A stretch of 64,000 nucleotides of DNA from JBJGXI01 sp045635475 (GCF_045635475.1 NZ_JBJGXI010000016.1:1-64000); one strand, 5' to 3'. Shown: positions 1-8,666, counted from the first letter of the stretch. The notes: generated from the sequence alone by a model not told the origin. Made by a program: numbers and translations.

Positions 1-355
1 TCCCAAAGAGCACTTCTGAGTGGATCTTCAGCCCGTGCTGTTCCCGCTGGAGTCGACTGCCTGGAGCTCCAATCACCCAACGTAAAGGCACCCCCCTAGC
101 AGCGGAGGAAATCCACTTCGACTCCTCGAAAATGGAACCCAATTTTCTTCGTGCGATGCTTCGCTGTCGTAGCTTTCCTTGTCCTGCGGGACTAGTGGCG
201 TAAGTGAGACCCCGCAGGAGCGAAGCGACGAGGAGGCTCACAAGCCCCCCGCGGAAAGCGAAGTGGATTTCCGCAGCGGTGCTAGCACTCTCCAAGTTAC
301 GACGGAGTTTACTTCAACTATGTAATAAAAAGCAACAAACTTTACGAAAAGTGCC
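1..355. repeat. Right part of a long mosaic inverted-repeat element (copy R1)
   Basis: This gene-free stretch holds the right part of the element that recurs at 1684, 12449, 47815 and 52880. Its left end lies outside the window. A hairpin module runs from the GGAAATCCACTTCG arm (about 108) to the matching CGAAGTGGATTTCC arm (about 257-272). A roughly 60-bp insert (about 128-185) interrupts the module. The right terminus, read on the minus strand, starts GGCACTTTTCGTAAAG and resembles the left terminus of the 12449 copy. Confidence 0.8.
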
Positions 356-396
356 TATCCATAAGAATCATCAATTTATTTTTACCTATAACAAAC

Positions 397-440
397 AAAA
401 GCGGAGGGCCTTGAATGATTTCAAGTATACCTCCGCTTTT
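397..440 (-). terminator. Rho-independent terminator of the LysM/3D protein gene
   Basis: An 11-bp stem, AAAAGCGGAGG with CCTCCGCTTTT, begins 15 bases past the stop codon of the minus-strand gene. It is followed by a T-rich run on that strand. Confidence 0.75.
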
Positions 441-454
441 TAAATTAACTAAAA

Positions 455-1222
455 CTAACTTAATATAGTAACTTCTACTTCCCTAACTCCCCATTGTAAA
501 GCAATTTCTGTTGTTGGGACATGTAGATCAATCTTGTTTCCTTTGATTGCGCCACCTATGTCACCAGCAATAGCTGTTCCATAGCCTTCAACGTGTACTT
601 TTGTTCCTAATGGGATCACATTAGGGTCAACTGCAATCACTTTTTTGTCACGATCTTCGTTTAAGTTAATCCCTGTTGATGTTATACCAGAGCATCCTGC
701 ACACTCTGCTGTATAAGCTGTGGCTACCATTGTTAACGTTTCAGCAGATTCTTGCTTATTCTTCTCTGGTGTTTTGTCTTGTTCTTGCTGTGCCTTATTT
801 TCTTGTGTTCTTGCTTTCTGCACTTCATCTTGTTGCGGGTCAGCTTGTTCTTGCTTTTTAGCAGTTGCTTGTTCCGTTTTAACAGGAGTAGGCTCTGGCA
901 CATCGATATTTGGGATTACGAGCTGCTGGTCACGAGTGATCACATCTGATGTTAATGCATTCACAGCTGTTAAATCCTCGATACGTACATTATACTCGTT
1001 AGCAATTTCCTTTAAGGAATCACCTGCTTGTACATCATGTGTTACTACATCTTCTGCTGCATTGTTCTCATTTTGGAAAAGTGAAAAGAAATTTAATTCT
1101 TCATCTATAATCAATTGTGTATTGTGAGTTCGTTGATTGTTTTGTTCTACCGCTGATGCCGGTAAGCTGATTACAATTGCTATACTGATTAAAATGATTA
1201 GAGACACTATTACTTTCTTCAT
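455..1222 (-). CDS. Secreted LysM and 3D-domain cell-wall protein (YocH-like)
   Basis: A predicted exported cell-wall-associated protein, 255 residues. A signal peptide (about 1-24, ending PASA) is followed by a LysM peptidoglycan-binding domain at about 62-105, a long Gln/Glu/Lys-rich linker (110-160), and a C-terminal 3D domain (165-255). The three aspartates that name the 3D domain are visible in AVDP (D199), GDIGG (D221) and IDLH (D232). This is the layout of Bacillus YocH-type proteins, which act as muralytic or lytic-transglycosylase-like enzymes. It is monocistronic with its own terminator. AGGAGGT before the ATG supports the start. Enzymatic activity is inferred from the family. Confidence 0.88.
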   Translation of the reverse strand: MKKVIVSLIILISIAIVISLPASAVEQNNQRTHNTQLIIDEELNFFSLFQNENNAAEDVVTHDVQAGDSLKEIANEYNVRIEDLTAVNALTSDVITRDQQLVIPNIDVPEPTPVKTEQATAKKQEQADPQQDEVQKARTQENKAQQEQDKTPEKNKQESAETLTMVATAYTAECAGCSGITSTGINLNEDRDKKVIAVDPNVIPLGTKVHVEGYGTAIAGDIGGAIKGNKIDLHVPTTEIALQWGVREVEVTILS

Positions 1223-1479
1223 TTATTGTACCTCCTTTTTCTGTGACAAGCCCTATCCTAACATAGATAAGAAACTCCTGTGGTTACAGGGAGATTAAGA
1301 GTGTATGACAAACCTAGCAATCTATCATATTCTTGTCATCTTTGTCATTGTGGGGTAATATTTGAATGTTTTATACATGGAAATTACATAATTGCAGAAT
1401 ATTTGCGCTTAATAGACTGAAACTATCCGCCGAGTCTAACCGTATAGTACAGGAGATGAACATACGGAGGTGTAAGGAA

Positions 1480-1680
1480 ATGATATTGCTCGCGATATTT
1501 GTACTAGCAGCAGGTGTACTCATGCTTTTCAAGCCTAGTTTAGTGTGGGAAATAACAGAGAGCTGGAAGTCAAATGACGGTACAGAGCCTTCTGATTTTT
1601 ATATTTTTTCTACGCGATTTGGTGGTGTAATGTGTACGTTAGCAGGAATTGGTGGAGTTATTGCATCGGTCCTTTTATAG
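1480..1680 (+). CDS. Small two-helix membrane protein, function unknown
   Basis: A 66-residue protein starting MILLAIFVLAAG. The ATG at 1480 is chosen because ACGGAGG ends 9 bases before it; an upstream in-frame start would add a poorly conserved-looking leader. Helix one spans about residues 2-16 and helix two about 44-65 (GGVMCTLAGIGGVIASVLL). Between them is a polar loop, WEITESWKSNDGTEPSDFY. Small proteins of this type (DUF6199-like) are common in Firmicutes; the assignment is from memory of that pattern and no function is known. The gene is followed at once by a repeat element. Confidence 0.7.
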   Translation: MILLAIFVLAAGVLMLFKPSLVWEITESWKSNDGTEPSDFYIFSTRFGGVMCTLAGIGGVIASVLL

Positions 1681-1683
1681 AAT

Positions 1684-2043
1684 GACTCTTTTCGTAGCGT
1701 TTGTTGCTTTTTTATTTAATATTTAAAGTTAAATTCCACGAAGTGCTTGTGATTTACGCTCCAGGCAGTCGCTTTCCGCGGGCACGGCTTCAGCTAACTC
1801 AGAAGCAAAATGCGCTTCTGAGTGGATCTTCAGCTCGCGCTGTCCCGCAGGAGTCGACTGCCTGGAGCTCCAATCACCCGACATGAAGAGCAATCCCGTT
1901 AGCAGCGTAGGAAATCCACTTCGACTCCTGCGGGACTAGTGGCGTAAGTGAGACCCCGCAGGAGCGAAGCGACGAGGAGGCTCACTAGCCCCCCGCGGAA
2001 AGCGAAGTGGATTTCCGGAGCTGTGCAAGTACTCTCCAAGTAT
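1684..2043. repeat. Mosaic inverted-repeat element, copy R2
   Basis: Two hairpin modules lie side by side. Module A is bounded by GCTCCAGGCAGTCG (about 1759) and CGACTGCCTGGAGC (about 1855-1868) and holds a nested GCTTCTGAGT/ACTCAGAAGC pair. Module B is bounded by GGAAATCCACTTCG (about 1910) and CGAAGTGGATTTCC (about 2003-2016) around a CTCCTGCGGG/CCCGCAGGAG core. The left terminus GACTCTTTTCGTAG resembles that of the 12449 copy. The right terminus seems lost next to the catalase terminator. Confidence 0.85.
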
Positions 2044-2048
2044 AGAAA

Positions 2049-2073
2049 AAGCTTGAGGTTTCCCCTCAAGCTT
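2049..2073 (-). terminator. Catalase gene terminator
   Basis: AAGCTTGAGG pairs with CCTCAAGCTT, followed by a run of T on the minus strand, 17 bases past the catalase stop codon. Confidence 0.8.
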
Positions 2074-2089
2074 CAATCATCTTCACATA

Positions 2090-3745
2090 TTAATACGGAT
2101 CAGCTTCGTGGCTTTTCTTAACGGCTTCCTCTGTTGCCTCGTTTGCAGCTAATGAACCTTGCCCATATCTTGTTTTACTCGCTTCACGCCCTGGGACTTT
2201 ATCCATTTCCATATCTTTCATTTCCTTCATACTTTTCATTTTCATTTCAATTGCTTCTTTCACACGACGACCATAATCTCCATCTGCTTGTGTGAAGTGA
2301 TCAATCATAGCATCCTGAATTTTTTTATCACATATCGAAAGTGCATCGGATAGGTTTTTAATTAATTCGTCACGCTCCCAGTCTTCGAAGCTTCTGTAGG
2401 TGTGGCCTGCTTGCCCAAAGTTGTTGGGACGGTCAATTGGTGCACTCATTGCTGCTGCATTAAATGTTGGTCTATGCGGCATGCGTCCTTCTCTATCTGC
2501 TTCCTTAAAACCGCCAAGCATCGATGGCTCATAGTTAATATGTGGATTATCACCAGACTCTTTCGGGTCGCGTACATCCATTTGTCCGCGCTCCTGATTT
2601 GTGCGAATTTTTGTTTGCGGCTCATTTACTGGCAACTTTAAATAATTTGCACCAACACGATAGCGTTGTGTATCGGAGTATGAGAAGGTGCGTCCTTGTA
2701 ACATTTTATCATCCGAAAAGTCCATGCCATCAACAAGCACTCCTGTACCAAAAGCTGCCTGTTCAATATCTGCATGAAAGTCTACTGGATTGCGGTCTAA
2801 GACCATGCGTCCTACCGGCAACCACGGGAACTTATCCTCTGGCCACAACTTTGTATCATCAAGCGGATCAAAATCAAGCTCCTCGTGGTAACTATCCTCC
2901 ATAATTTGAACGAATAACTCCCATTCCGGATAATCTTCTTTTTCAATCGCTTCATATAAATCTTCTGTGGCATGATTTACATTTTTCGCTTGAATCATAT
3001 CAGCTTCTTTTTGTGTTAAATTTCGAATGCCTACCTTTGGCTCCCAGTGATACTTTACAAGAACGGCCTCACCTTTTTCGTTCACCCATTTATACGTGTT
3101 AACACCAGAACCTTGCATGTGGCGATATGTAGCCGGAATTCCCCATGGCGAGAAAAGAAATGTAATCATATGTGTCGCCTCCGGTGTACGGGAAACGAAA
3201 TCAAACATCCGTTCAGGATTGGGAACATTGGAAGCCGGATCTGCTTTAAACGCATGAATCATGTCAGGGAACTTCATCGCATCACGAATAAAGAAAATCT
3301 TTAAGTTGTTACCAACGAGATCCCAGTTTCCATCTTCTGTGTACATTTTCACCGCAAAACCTCGGGGGTCACGATCAGTTTCAGGCGCATTTTTCGCTCC
3401 TGCCACCGTAGAGAAACGAACCATTAATGGTGTTTTCTTACCAGCTCCAGAAAATACTTTAGCACGTGTATACTTTTCTACCGGCTCATCACCAACTTTT
3501 CCGTATGTTTCAAAATAACCAAATGCTCCTGAACCACGTGCATGCACCACACGCTCTGGTACCTCTTCGCGATCAAAATGCGAAATTTTCTCGATAAAAT
3601 GATAATTTTCAAGTGTAGCTGGACCACGATCTCCAATAGTACGAATATTTTGGTTGTCATACACAGGATGTCCCTGACGAGTTGTCAGCGTCTCACGGTT
3701 TTCATTTTCTTGATTTGAAGCATTTTTATCTTTGTTTTCCGCCAT
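2090..3745 (-). CDS. Monofunctional haem catalase
   Basis: A 551-residue catalase that dismutates hydrogen peroxide, probably cytoplasmic. The family signature is clear: RVVHARG with the distal His at 68, DLVGNN with the distal Asn at about 146-147, and RTFSYSDTQRYR with the proximal haem ligand Tyr at 356. It is longer than a typical 480-500-residue small-subunit catalase because of a charged 20-residue N-terminal leader and a Met/Lys/Glu-rich tail (about 495-551) with repeated MK/EM pairs. AGGAGG sits before the ATG. It is monocistronic with its own terminator. I do not see a convincing PerR or SigB site and give no gene symbol because several Bacillus paralogues are possible. Confidence 0.95.
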   Translation of the reverse strand: MAENKDKNASNQENENRETLTTRQGHPVYDNQNIRTIGDRGPATLENYHFIEKISHFDREEVPERVVHARGSGAFGYFETYGKVGDEPVEKYTRAKVFSGAGKKTPLMVRFSTVAGAKNAPETDRDPRGFAVKMYTEDGNWDLVGNNLKIFFIRDAMKFPDMIHAFKADPASNVPNPERMFDFVSRTPEATHMITFLFSPWGIPATYRHMQGSGVNTYKWVNEKGEAVLVKYHWEPKVGIRNLTQKEADMIQAKNVNHATEDLYEAIEKEDYPEWELFVQIMEDSYHEELDFDPLDDTKLWPEDKFPWLPVGRMVLDRNPVDFHADIEQAAFGTGVLVDGMDFSDDKMLQGRTFSYSDTQRYRVGANYLKLPVNEPQTKIRTNQERGQMDVRDPKESGDNPHINYEPSMLGGFKEADREGRMPHRPTFNAAAMSAPIDRPNNFGQAGHTYRSFEDWERDELIKNLSDALSICDKKIQDAMIDHFTQADGDYGRRVKEAIEMKMKSMKEMKDMEMDKVPGREASKTRYGQGSLAANEATEEAVKKSHEADPY

Positions 3746-3838
3746 GATAATAACCTCCTCATTAAAATCACTTTCATCTTTTTCCCCTTATTAGTGGATT
3801 TATACAGTCTTACATTTCTTACAACCAAGACAAAACGC

Positions 3839-3882
3839 AAATAACCCCTTCTAGGGATATTGTCCACTAGAAGGGGTTATTT
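3839..3882 (-). terminator. Terminator of the 5'-nucleotidase gene
   Basis: A 16-bp perfect stem, AAATAACCCCTTCTAG with CTAGAAGGGGTTATTT, lies 17 bases past the stop codon and continues into a T-rich stretch on the minus strand. Confidence 0.8.
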
Positions 3883-3898
3883 CATACAAAATTGTTAC

Positions 3899-5473
3899 TT
3901 ATTTGGTTATTTTCCAGTTTTGATTACAGGTCGCATTAATTTTACCTTGTTTCATTATATAGTTAGCGATTAATTCCGTCATATCAGTAGGAATATCCTT
4001 CACAACTGGGTTTCCTTGGAACATATGAAAGTTTCCACCGCCACCTGCACGATAGTTATTCATCACTACATCGTATTCGGCTTTATAATCGATTGGTTGT
4101 CCTTGATAGTGTAGCATCGTGACGCGTTCGCCAACAGGATTAGAAATTTTCAACTCATACTCGATACCTTCCCACATATCATAATTGTAATGCTGTGGTT
4201 TCGGTTCCACATATGCAGGGTTAACACTAATTTCGCCGCTTTCGTCAATTTCAAAGTACGTTGCTGATTTTTCCAAAGCATCTTTAATGTCCTTGCCTGT
4301 AATTCGAATTACTTTTAACGTATTTGGATAAACATAGTTCGATACAATATCACGCATCGTTACCTTTTGTTTAAAACCTGGTGACGTATTATTGAATAGC
4401 GATGTATTCGAAATCGTTACTCCTGCAACATCCATTTGCACAGAATTAATAAACTCAATCAATGGACTATCTTGCAGCCTCGTTTGGAATGGGTCGGTGA
4501 TTAGCATATCACGGTCGATCTCGCCAATCGGTGTATCCAACCACGCTTGCGTTTGTTCCTCATACTCCTTCGCCAGTAATAAAACCTCAGGGTCCGCTTG
4601 TATCTCCTCATCAACAGAAATCAATGCTGGCTGACATTGTTTCAATTCCCATTTGTCTTCATTTTTCTGTAAGGAGAGCTTTACTTCGCCTAACAACTGG
4701 CCGTTATTACTTGGCTGTACAACCGCTACATTATTTAAATAGTCGGCAATCGACCTGTGCTGATGTCCCGTTAATAGCACATCAATTCCTTCGATTTCCA
4801 TACAGATTTGATAACCCTGGTTTTCTCCCGTTAGTTCTTCTGTTGGTTCACCTGTTTCTAAGTCACGCTCAAATCCCCCATGGTACGATACAACAAGTAC
4901 ATCTGGTTGTTCATTCGTTCGAATCTTGTTCACCCATGTTTTTGTCGTTTCTAGTGCATCGGAGAATGTTAAGCCTTTAATATTTTTTGGATCTTCCCAG
5001 TTTGGAATGTAATGGGTTGTAATACCTAAGATAGCGACCTTCACACCATCTATATTTTCGATAATATAAGGTTTTCCAAATGCAGGCTCACCTTGTTCAT
5101 CTAAAACCGTTGCAGAAAGCCAAGGAAAATTAGATTCGTTCATCACCGACTGTAAATAATCTAACCCGTAATTGAATTCATGATTCCCAAATACAGATGC
5201 ACGATAGTTTAATTGGTTGGCAATTTTAATCATCGGGTTCGGTGTATTTGCTTTATATTTAGCATGATAAAACGTAAGTGGACTGCCTTGGATTAAATCG
5301 CCATTATCCATTAATAGGACATGCCCTTGTTTTCGCTTTTGTTTAACGATTGTTGCTATTTTAGCTAAACCTAAATGACGCTCGGTATGGTCTATATAAT
5401 TAGTTGGAAAAATATAACCATGGACATCACTAGTTACTAGTAATGATATATGTATTTGATTCGTATTGTTCAA
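3899..5473 (-). CDS. Bifunctional metallophosphatase / 5'-nucleotidase family protein
   Basis: A 524-residue member of the UshA/YunD-type 5'-nucleotidase family, which hydrolyses nucleotides or UDP-sugars. The N-terminal calcineurin-like metallophosphatase domain shows TSDVHG (D16, H18), NGDLIQG (D59), GNHEFNYG (N97, H98), SYHGG and GHQH metal-binding motifs. The C-terminal 5'-nucleotidase domain (about 330-500) carries the substrate stretch RAGGGGNF. No signal peptide is present, unlike secreted UshA, so it should act in the cytoplasm. It stands alone, with AGGAGGAA before the ATG. The exact substrate cannot be read from the sequence. Confidence 0.88.
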   Translation of the reverse strand: MNNTNQIHISLLVTSDVHGYIFPTNYIDHTERHLGLAKIATIVKQKRKQGHVLLMDNGDLIQGSPLTFYHAKYKANTPNPMIKIANQLNYRASVFGNHEFNYGLDYLQSVMNESNFPWLSATVLDEQGEPAFGKPYIIENIDGVKVAILGITTHYIPNWEDPKNIKGLTFSDALETTKTWVNKIRTNEQPDVLVVSYHGGFERDLETGEPTEELTGENQGYQICMEIEGIDVLLTGHQHRSIADYLNNVAVVQPSNNGQLLGEVKLSLQKNEDKWELKQCQPALISVDEEIQADPEVLLLAKEYEEQTQAWLDTPIGEIDRDMLITDPFQTRLQDSPLIEFINSVQMDVAGVTISNTSLFNNTSPGFKQKVTMRDIVSNYVYPNTLKVIRITGKDIKDALEKSATYFEIDESGEISVNPAYVEPKPQHYNYDMWEGIEYELKISNPVGERVTMLHYQGQPIDYKAEYDVVMNNYRAGGGGNFHMFQGNPVVKDIPTDMTELIANYIMKQGKINATCNQNWKITK

Positions 5474-5639
5474 AGAATGTTCCTCCTATGTAAGTCCTTC
5501 TATTCATCATAGTAGTTTTTTAATAGGAAAGTAAACTACTATGATAGTTATTTACAAAAAATTAGATATATGCTTGTTTTACTGGAATTAATGGGTTGGG
5601 CACTGTTGCTCACTGTTTAGGGGCTGCAACCGGAAACGA

Positions 5640-5819
5640 GCGGCCACCAGTGCACTTATTTTACCTGAAGTTCCTGTTTTGATGATTGTCCGGACACCAC
5701 AGCCCTTATTTGCCAGAATCACCCTACTTTAGCATCCACTTTCTTCAAATAAGTGCAGTGGTGGCCGCCCAATTGAAATTATGCCTTTTTTGTCACAGAT
5801 AAAGGCTGTGGTGGCCGCC
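5640..5819. repeat. GCGGCCAC-type inverted-repeat spacer element
   Basis: The 410-bp space between genes holds an inverted repeat. A 22-bp arm at 5640-5661 (GCGGCCACCAGTGCAC start) pairs with 5747-5768 with one mismatch. A second GGCTGTGGTGGCCGCC arm at about 5804-5819 pairs with ACACCACAGCCC at about 5694. The same family occurs at 8369 and 33057. Nothing coding is visible. Confidence 0.75.
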
Positions 5820-5847
5820 AATGACTCCCCAGCTTTGTCCGCAATGC

Positions 5848-5879
5848 AAAGAGACTGCTCGTGAATGAGCAGTCTCTTT
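5848..5879 (-). terminator. Terminator of the 6-phospho-beta-glucosidase gene
   Basis: A 13-bp perfect stem, AAAGAGACTGCTC with GAGCAGTCTCTTT, lies six bases past the stop codon. Confidence 0.85.
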
Positions 5880-5884
5880 CCTTG

Positions 5885-7321
5885 TTATTTTAAACCATTA
5901 TTTTTAATAACGTCTTGGTACCAATAAAAGCTCTTCTTTTTAATTCTGCGAAGATCTTTTGGACCATCTTCATCACGGTTAACATAGACAAAGCCGTAAC
6001 GTTTTTGGTAACCGTTCAACCAGCTTAATAAATCTGTATACGACCATGTGCAATAACCTAATACGTCAACGCCATCACTAATTGCTTCTTGGATAGCTTC
6101 TACGTGACTTTGTAAGTAGTCAATGCGGTAATCATCGTTAACAATGTCGCCTTCTTCTAATGTATCAAACGCACCTAATCCATTTTCCGTAATAAGTACA
6201 GGTAATTGATAGCGGTTTGAAATTCTACGCAAGGCAATTCGTATTCCTTGTGGGTCAATTGTCCAATCCCAATCCGTTGTATCGAGGTATGGGTTTTTTA
6301 TTGTTTTAAATAGTCCAGGTGCACCAGAATCTTTGGATGTACCTTTCTTTCCACTTGTATTCATCTTCGTAGCACCAACGCCACCTTCTAGTGGGTTATG
6401 CTCAAATGTACCCGATTGATAATAGTTCAGACCCATGAAGTCAGGTTTTGCATTTGCAAGTAGCTCCATGTCACCTTCTTCAATTGTTGGCGCCAAACCA
6501 TTGTCTTCTAAATAATTCCATGTTGCTTGTGGATATTTACCCCACACGTAGATATCCATCCACCAATGACTATTCATTTCTTCTGCATTTTCCGCAGCAA
6601 TCACATTTTTTGGATTGCTATCAAATGGATACGCAGGTCCATAGGCAAAACTTGGCCCTACTTTTCCATCTGGAACAAGTTTTCTAAACGATTGAATTAC
6701 TCTTGCATTAGCCAAGTTTGCAATATGGTTCGCTTGATACATGCGCTTCAGATCTTTAACCCCTGGAGGATGAATCGCATCACGGTAGCCTAAGCCAACA
6801 AAAATGTTTTGCTCATTTAGCGTAACCCAATGCTTTACGCGATCTCCGTAGCGTTTAAATAATGTGGAGCAATAGTTGTCAAAATCCTCAATAATCTGAC
6901 GTGATTCCCAAGCACCATACTCGTCCATCAATGCTTGTGGAACGTCCCAATGATATACAGTAACAAGTGGCTCAATGTTATGTTTAATAAGTTCATCGAT
7001 CAAATCATCATAAAATTTCAAGCCAGCTTCATTTACTTCTCCTTTACCCTGTGGATAAATGCGGCTCCAAGCGATTGAGAAACGATAAGCCTTCAAGCCC
7101 ATTTCCGCCATAAGGGCAACATCTTCTTTATATCGGTGGTAATGGTCTACCGCAACATCACCGTTAGTTCCTTTATATGTAGTGCCTTCTTTCTTCGTAT
7201 ATACATCCCACACGGACGGACCTTTCCCATCCTCATTCCAAGCGCCTTCAATTTGATAAGCTGCTGAAGCAGAGCCCCATAGAAAATTATTTGGAAATGG
7301 TTTCAACTGTTTATGTTCCAT
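5885..7321 (-). CDS. GH1 6-phospho-beta-glucosidase
   Basis: A 478-residue glycoside hydrolase family 1 enzyme, cytoplasmic. The acid/base Glu is in WVTLNEQN (E170) and the nucleophile in LITENG (E379). At the position where plain beta-glucosidases carry a Glu-Trp pair binding the sugar O4/O6, this protein has LLSWLNGYQKRYGF. Ser433, Lys440 and Tyr442 match the phosphate-binding Ser-Lys-Tyr of 6-phospho-beta-glucosidases. The start at 7321 is preferred over a GTG 33 bases upstream because AGGAGG lies 10 bases before it. No PTS transporter or BglG/LicT-type regulator is adjacent, so the beta-glucoside importer must be encoded elsewhere. Confidence 0.9.
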   Translation of the reverse strand: MEHKQLKPFPNNFLWGSASAAYQIEGAWNEDGKGPSVWDVYTKKEGTTYKGTNGDVAVDHYHRYKEDVALMAEMGLKAYRFSIAWSRIYPQGKGEVNEAGLKFYDDLIDELIKHNIEPLVTVYHWDVPQALMDEYGAWESRQIIEDFDNYCSTLFKRYGDRVKHWVTLNEQNIFVGLGYRDAIHPPGVKDLKRMYQANHIANLANARVIQSFRKLVPDGKVGPSFAYGPAYPFDSNPKNVIAAENAEEMNSHWWMDIYVWGKYPQATWNYLEDNGLAPTIEEGDMELLANAKPDFMGLNYYQSGTFEHNPLEGGVGATKMNTSGKKGTSKDSGAPGLFKTIKNPYLDTTDWDWTIDPQGIRIALRRISNRYQLPVLITENGLGAFDTLEEGDIVNDDYRIDYLQSHVEAIQEAISDGVDVLGYCTWSYTDLLSWLNGYQKRYGFVYVNRDEDGPKDLRRIKKKSFYWYQDVIKNNGLK

Positions 7322-7595
7322 ATGTTGCAAACCTCCTAATTTATAATAGTTCACCTCTATGATAAACGATGTGGGCTAGAATATTAAATATTTGGCAACA
7401 TCTAGTAACTATTTTTATCATTTAAAACTTGTTTCTTTTATGTAACGTAGTGTTTCTGTTGAATTTACAATTGTTTAAAACTAAATTAACACTAGGTTAT
7501 TAACTGGATGAAATAGTGAAGTTGTTCGACAGAGCAATGCTAACAATTTAGCTTTCTCAACAAAATGATAGCCCCTTTAAGTGATTCTTTCTGTT

Positions 7596-7628
7596 GCCTG
7601 CTTGTTATCGAGCAGGCCTATTTTTTTG
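7596..7628 (+). terminator. Orphan terminator-like hairpin
   Basis: GCCTGCT (7596-7602) pairs with AGCAGGC (7611-7617) and is followed by CTATTTTTTT. It points along the plus strand, but no plus-strand gene lies upstream; the glucosidase promoter region is on the other strand. It could end a short untranslated RNA starting around 7400-7550. Confidence 0.5.
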
Positions 7629-7826
7629 GAGATAAATAGAACTCCTTCCACATACTCAAATGCCTCCTTAAACCTTTTTATATCAACCTATATTCAGTAC
7701 GGTATAAAAAGCAACAATCTATATAAAAACAGCTTTTTAAAGAAAAGTACATGAAGCCCAAAACTTTGCTACCTCAACACCCTTGCTCGATCTGGCTGGA
7801 GTGGGTTGCGTGGATAGTTTAGTTCT

Positions 7827-8343
7827 CTGATCTAGTAGATGTAGGGTCTCTTGGCACTAAACGTACTCGTTCACGCTTTGATCTAGTACATGTTGGGGCT
7901 CTTCATATTAAACATACTCGTTCACGCGTTGATCTGGTACATGTTGGCGCTCTTCGCCTTAAACATACTCGGTCACGCCCTGATCTAGTACATGTTGGGC
8001 GCTCTTCGCATTAAACGTACTCGTTCACGTGTTGATCTAGTACATGTTGGGCGCTCTTGGCTTTAAACATACTCGTTCACGCGTTGATCTGGTACATGTT
8101 GGGCGCTCTTCGCATTAAACGTATTCGTTCACGCGTTGATCTGGTACATGTTGGGCGCTCTTCGCATTAAACATACTCGGTCACGCCCTGATCTAGTATA
8201 TGTTGGAAGCTCTTAGCCTTAAACGTACTCGGTCACGTGTTGATCTGGTACATGTTGGGCGCTCTTCGCATTAAACATACTCGGTCACGCCCTGATCTAG
8301 TACATGTTGGAAGCTCTTAGCCTTAAACATACTCGGTCACGTG
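7827..8343. repeat. Ten-copy 52-bp tandem repeat array
   Basis: Ten head-to-tail units begin at about 7827, 7878, 7929, 7980, 8032, 8084, 8136, 8188, 8240 and 8292. Length is 51 bp for early units and exactly 52 bp for the later seven. A typical unit reads TTGATCTGGTACATGTTGGG, then CGCTCTTCGCATTAAAC, then RTACTCGTTCACGCG. Units 7-8 and 9-10 form a duplicated 104-bp pair differing at only a few bases. The period is not a multiple of three and no open frame runs through it, so it is not a coding repeat. There are no unique spacers, so it is not CRISPR. Confidence 0.92.
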
Positions 8344-8368
8344 TTGAACTAATAAATTTAAGATTAAT

Positions 8369-8431
8369 CGGCCACCACTGTCCTTATTTTATGAATTAAC
8401 TGCTATTCTGTTTGATTTCATGCAAATAGGT
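8369..8431. repeat. GCGGCCAC-family fragment
   Basis: CGGCCACCACTG followed by an AT-rich core matches the reverse complement of about 33137-33196, including CAATTAACT- and ATCAAACA-like stretches. It sits between the tandem array and the galK promoter region. The remaining bases up to 8640 show no gene. Confidence 0.6.
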
Positions 8432-8666
8432 GAACTGATGGCACAGCCAGAACAGATCGGATTTTCATTAATTAAGAAAAGCTCAGAGCGCCGCCCTAGA
8501 AACGGAGCGACTGGAGAGAATCGGCGATGACTTAGCAATTAACTACTATCATATTATTTGGATTTTCTTTTACATACTACCAAAATTTAATGTAAATAAT
8601 ATGTGAGATTAGATTGAAATAAACAGAAACTACATGTAAAATAGATAATAAATTAATTTAATTAAG

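Noticed and set aside
720..1127. Cys/Ser-rich 135-residue plus-strand reading frame opposite the LysM/3D gene
   Set aside because: It lies wholly antisense to a well-supported gene, has no ribosome binding site and reflects the complement of the Gln/Glu-rich linker.
1223..1360. c-di-AMP (ydaO-type) riboswitch upstream of the LysM/3D gene
   Set aside because: Such riboswitches precede wall hydrolase genes in Bacilli, but the conserved aptamer sequences are not visible; only a small CTCCTGTGGTTACAGGGAG hairpin is present.
3746..3838. PerR box at the catalase promoter
   Set aside because: No stretch close to the TTATAATNATTATAA pattern was found upstream of the catalase gene.
7827..8343. CRISPR array
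   Set aside because: Units are contiguous and similar along their whole 52 bp; there are no unique spacers and no cas genes.
7827..8343. Repeat-containing protein gene
   Set aside because: A 52-bp period shifts the frame at each unit and stops occur; no open frame crosses the array.
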